Origin: Notospermus geniculatus
Lineage: Eukaryota > Nemertea > Pilidiophora > Heteronemertea > Lineidae
NCBI GenBank assembly: GCA_002633025.1
Contig: NMRB01000604.1
Span: 90,761-154,760 of the forward strand
Length of the DNA: 64,000 bases
Direction of reading: 5' to 3'
Shown one piece after another: positions 61,162-64,000 of this stretch. The position numbers and the translations under genes are program-made. Under the pieces are notes generated by a model that was given only the letters and a program-made list of their open reading frames with translations, was not told the origin of the DNA and made no database searches. How positions within the stretch are numbered: the stretch's first letter is position 1; every line of letters starts with the position of its first letter.

Positions 61162-61295
61162 ATCTCATGGATTCAGGATGCGGCAATCCCAGATATCAAG
61201 TCGGTATCAGTGGATCTTTTTCCAGCATGAACTATCCGAAAAATTATATGGACCACGCGCTATGTAACTGGGTTATCAAGGTTCCAACAGGCAGC
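61162..61295 (+). CDS. Secreted CUB-domain protein, exon 2 (start of CUB domain)
   Basis: The acceptor tttttattttcttgtag precedes the exon. Its first two bases complete an Asp codon with exon 1, then it reads MDSGCGNPRYQVGISGSF followed by SSMNYPKNYMDHALCNWVIK. This is the N-terminal half of a CUB domain: the first cysteine, G-x-F-x-S-x-NYP-x-Y, and the second cysteine in CNW. CUB domains bind proteins or sugars, often with calcium, in secreted and membrane proteins. The exon ends VPTGS before gtgagt in phase 0. The second half of the domain (with the usual C-x-YD block) was not found in the remaining 2.7 kb, so the next exon is probably right of the window. Confidence 0.8.
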
Positions 61296-61638
61296 GTGAG
61301 TTGTTACTTTGTTATTATTCGACCCTGAATCTCCAAGTTCTTCAGCTATTACTGACATTGTGAAGCTAAGAACACATGGATGGCAAATCTCGATGCGGTA
61401 GGGGTGTTTCTGTCCTTTGACCGGCCGAATAACGAGGAGCTTTAAGTGAGACATCGCCGATAGTTCCCTTGTCTGGTGATTCGACGGCAAGTTTGCTTTC
61501 GCTGAGTTTGCATCTACTGCCCGATCGATGATGTCACCATGCCAAATGACATGAATGAGGGCGTTGTGAAAGCTAGCGCTGTTGGTCCTGGATTAGCAGA
61601 TTGATTCGACCTTCAGCAATGTTGAACCAGTTTATACG

Positions 61639-61982
61639 GCGGCCCATAGAGCTCATTGATGAAAAATATTTACATTTAGATTTTTCCCGAGGTTTGACCA
61701 TTTTTCTTGGGGGTTTATAAAATCTTTAGAAGTTTTCACCGCGCTGAAAACATTGCCACCGAGGTGGGAACGTTTTCACCGCGGTGGAATGATTTTCACC
61801 CGCGGTGGAAACGTTTTCACCGCAGTGGAAACATTCTCACCGCAGTGGGAATGTTTTCACCGAGAGGGAAACGTTTTCACCGCGGTGACTTCTAAAGATT
61901 TTACAAACCCCCAAGAAAAATAATCAAACCTCGGAAAAAATTCACATGCAAAACTTTTTCATGAATGAGCTCTGTGGGCCAC
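61639..61982. repeat. Foldback element with internal tandem repeat
   Basis: Outer arms cggcccatagagctcattga and complement extend inward through tttttcttgggggttt and aaaatctttagaag. The centre is a run of about eight units around cgttttcaccgcggtggaa, each nearly self-complementary. Very likely a non-autonomous mobile element in an intron of the CUB gene. Confidence 0.85.
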
Positions 61983-63346
61983 CGAAAGTTTAACAAGAGC
62001 GAGTTTACACTCTAAATTCCGTTGGATGAAAACTCGCTCATGTTTGGTTTCTTTTGGTAGGCCTACTGCTCCATAACTTGGAGTGAAAATTCATCCAAAT
62101 TTAGAATGAATTTTCTCACCCCATGCACGGAGCTCGGTATGGTGTGAGTTTCACGCAATGAAACGATAACACTAACGTTAACGATGTTTTTTACGTTTTT
62201 CAAGGTCGTCCCGTTTTATTTGCCCGTGACCCGCAGGTAAATCTCACCCTTTCCCGCTTAGATAAATAGGCTCTACTAGTTACGGTAACCTAATCGCCCA
62301 GCCATAACTTCTTTTACGATATGATATCTGACAGCTATTGCCTGGGACGTTATGGTTCGCCCATGCGCCCTGTGGAGCATAGTGTATTGAGTCATGTGCT
62401 GAAAAATAGTGCCAATGGCATTGTGCCCGCTTGGCTTTTTAGCACAGTGGTGGCAAGAATAAGCCATATCAGAATCCCATACAAGCCATATTTGACCAAA
62501 GCGTACATAGCAGATTTTCTGGGTTTGGTTTTGGCCTCCTGGCGGCAAAGTCAAGAATTAGATTTCACCAAAATTTCGTCAAGAAGTCACTACAACCTAG
62601 AGGTAAATACATACAAAGGTTGAAAACAATAGTTCACACGATTATCAAAATATAGCCCTTTAAGTTTTTCACAAAACACCCCCTACCTACCAAAATAGGA
62701 ATCGCATCGCACCCAAAATCGAACTTGACCTAGATTTTTTGGTCATACATATGTAATATGAAAATGATCCGTCAAAAACTGAAGGCGCTATCCATCTGAC
62801 AAGGGAAAAGTTTACGGGCACACACACGCACGCACTAACGCACGACAGACCACCACTAAAGGCGCCAAGCACAGCATAAGCCCTTTTGGCCTATCGGCCA
62901 AGCGGGCTAACAAAATGACCAATTAGGTCTATTGCCAAACCTGACTAATTTGGAATGATTAACCGTCGTGAATCCTATCATTTATCCTTATGTTTCATAG
63001 TGGTATTCCAAAAGACTCTGTATACATGTTTATGTCAGTTTGTATAAGTAAAGCGCAGCATCAGAGTCCCAGTTACTGAGACGAAGGTTCTACCCACCGA
63101 TTAAAGCAAATGGCTCTCGGGGTTTGTTGACAGTTGTTTGTTGACATGTCCTCAAATCAAGCGCCGTTTTGAGAAAAAGGCGAAAGAAGAATTTTAGTTT
63201 AATGGAAAATGCATTAGACTGTCAAACTTCGGAGGCATATTCTGCAAAATCTGCCGCTTCGAAATCAATGTGAATAGTACAAAATGAACATTTTGACCGA
63301 CAGAATTTGAAAATGTCATTAACCCATTTTAACAAATTTTTAATGG
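61983..63346. other. Intronic or intergenic sequence right of CUB exon 2
   Basis: A weaker hairpin (gagcgagttt and aaactcgctc) lies at 61996-62042. The 100-codon frame at 62321-62623 has no recognisable domain. No further CUB exon recognised. Confidence 0.4.
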
Positions 63347-63372
63347 AACCTCGTCCCCAGGTGCACGTTCGC
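63347..63372 (+). repeat. Fragment of the 60157-60547 element end
   Basis: aacctcgtccccaggtgcac and the following gttcgc resemble the left end of the 9-bp-target foldback element. No second end was seen nearby. Confidence 0.5.
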
Positions 63373-64000
63373 ATATTTGCACAGGTTTTGCCTATGACTG
63401 GAGCACGGCTTGCCTGGAGACTAGATTCACTCTCTATGGGAGGTACCACCAAAACACGCGAGCCATTCGCTTTAAGCATGTTCCCAGTCTTACCCACGGT
63501 TCCAGCAGGTAAACATTACCAAGGAAATAACGAGGAAAGTTAGTCCCAGTTAAAAGCCGGTACCGGTATAATCATTACCGATCGATGGGACAATTTCCCA
63601 GTGCTACGGGCAAAAATCACACATGGCAACGGGATATCAAAAGCTGTACTAACCCACCGTACCTGTGTTGTCTTACCAGACTTCTGACGATTCCAACGAA
63701 CGGGTAGTATTTGCTCACAATCGCCTACACAATAACCCTCATTGGATAAAATCGAAATTGCCGATGACATTGATAAAATTCACCCGCGGGACTATCGACA
63801 TTTTTACAGTGTACGTCAGAAATATCGTTATCGGTAGTGTTATCGTTATGGGAGCAATTTCCTGAACTGTCGAATGATTTTGTTCAAAAGACCGAGAAAA
63901 GATTGACCCTAGCATTCTAAAGGAGGGTTTACACTAGGTTGCACCCAGGTGCAAGTTGCTGCAACTTGTTGCAGTCTACCTGTGACGTACACATAGCAAC
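63373..64000. other. Right edge, no recognisable gene
   Basis: The last 90 bases (ggtttacactaggttgcacc and the caacttgttgcag block) look like the start of another inverted-repeat element cut by the window edge. Confidence 0.35.

Noticed and set aside
62321-62623. Further exon of the CUB gene
   Set aside because: No cysteines or YD block of the second CUB half, and the phase and splice sites do not support it.

Overview
This is a eukaryotic genomic window, most likely from a marine invertebrate deuterostome (echinoderm or hemichordate are my best guesses). The reasons are split genes with GT-AG introns, a metazoan SLC35G-like transporter, a secreted CUB-domain gene, and dense small inverted-repeat transposons. 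Short motifs such as taggccta and tacatgtaca also recur, which I associate with such genomes. The species guess is inference. Runs of N and single n characters mark assembly joins, and three of them sit exactly between near-identical direct copies, which suggests unresolved haplotypes.

Layout. The window opens with the last coding exon of an SLC35G1-like transporter (103-1070, plus). From 1.1 to 49 kb I recognise no intact gene. That stretch holds a few uncertain open frames (15.7-16.5 kb and 22.7 kb), one heavily decayed unrecognised gene (36.4-37.6 kb, minus), several large direct duplications, two minisatellites, and many MITE or foldback elements, some in several copies. From 49.65 to 56.53 kb lies a degenerate mobile-element-like cluster. 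A P-element-superfamily transposase on the minus strand, with a possible winged-helix N-terminal part, lies opposite a plus-strand PIF1-type helicase, followed by a long unrecognised protein ending in a PHD finger. From 58.17 kb to the right edge is the 5' part of a secreted CUB-domain gene: a signal-peptide exon and a phase-matched CUB exon, separated by an intron of about 2.9 kb containing several MITEs.

How the cluster might work. If the three coding blocks belong to one element, the transposase would cut and join DNA, the helicase would help unwind or copy it, and the PHD protein could read chromatin. All three parts are damaged here. The transposase is split into three frames. The helicase has a 220-bp internal duplication, frameshifts and no Walker A exon. 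The PHD gene is split by a 482-bp MITE with a TA target duplication and also carries two in-frame stops. No terminal inverted repeats or target duplication were found for the whole cluster, so single-element status is inference.
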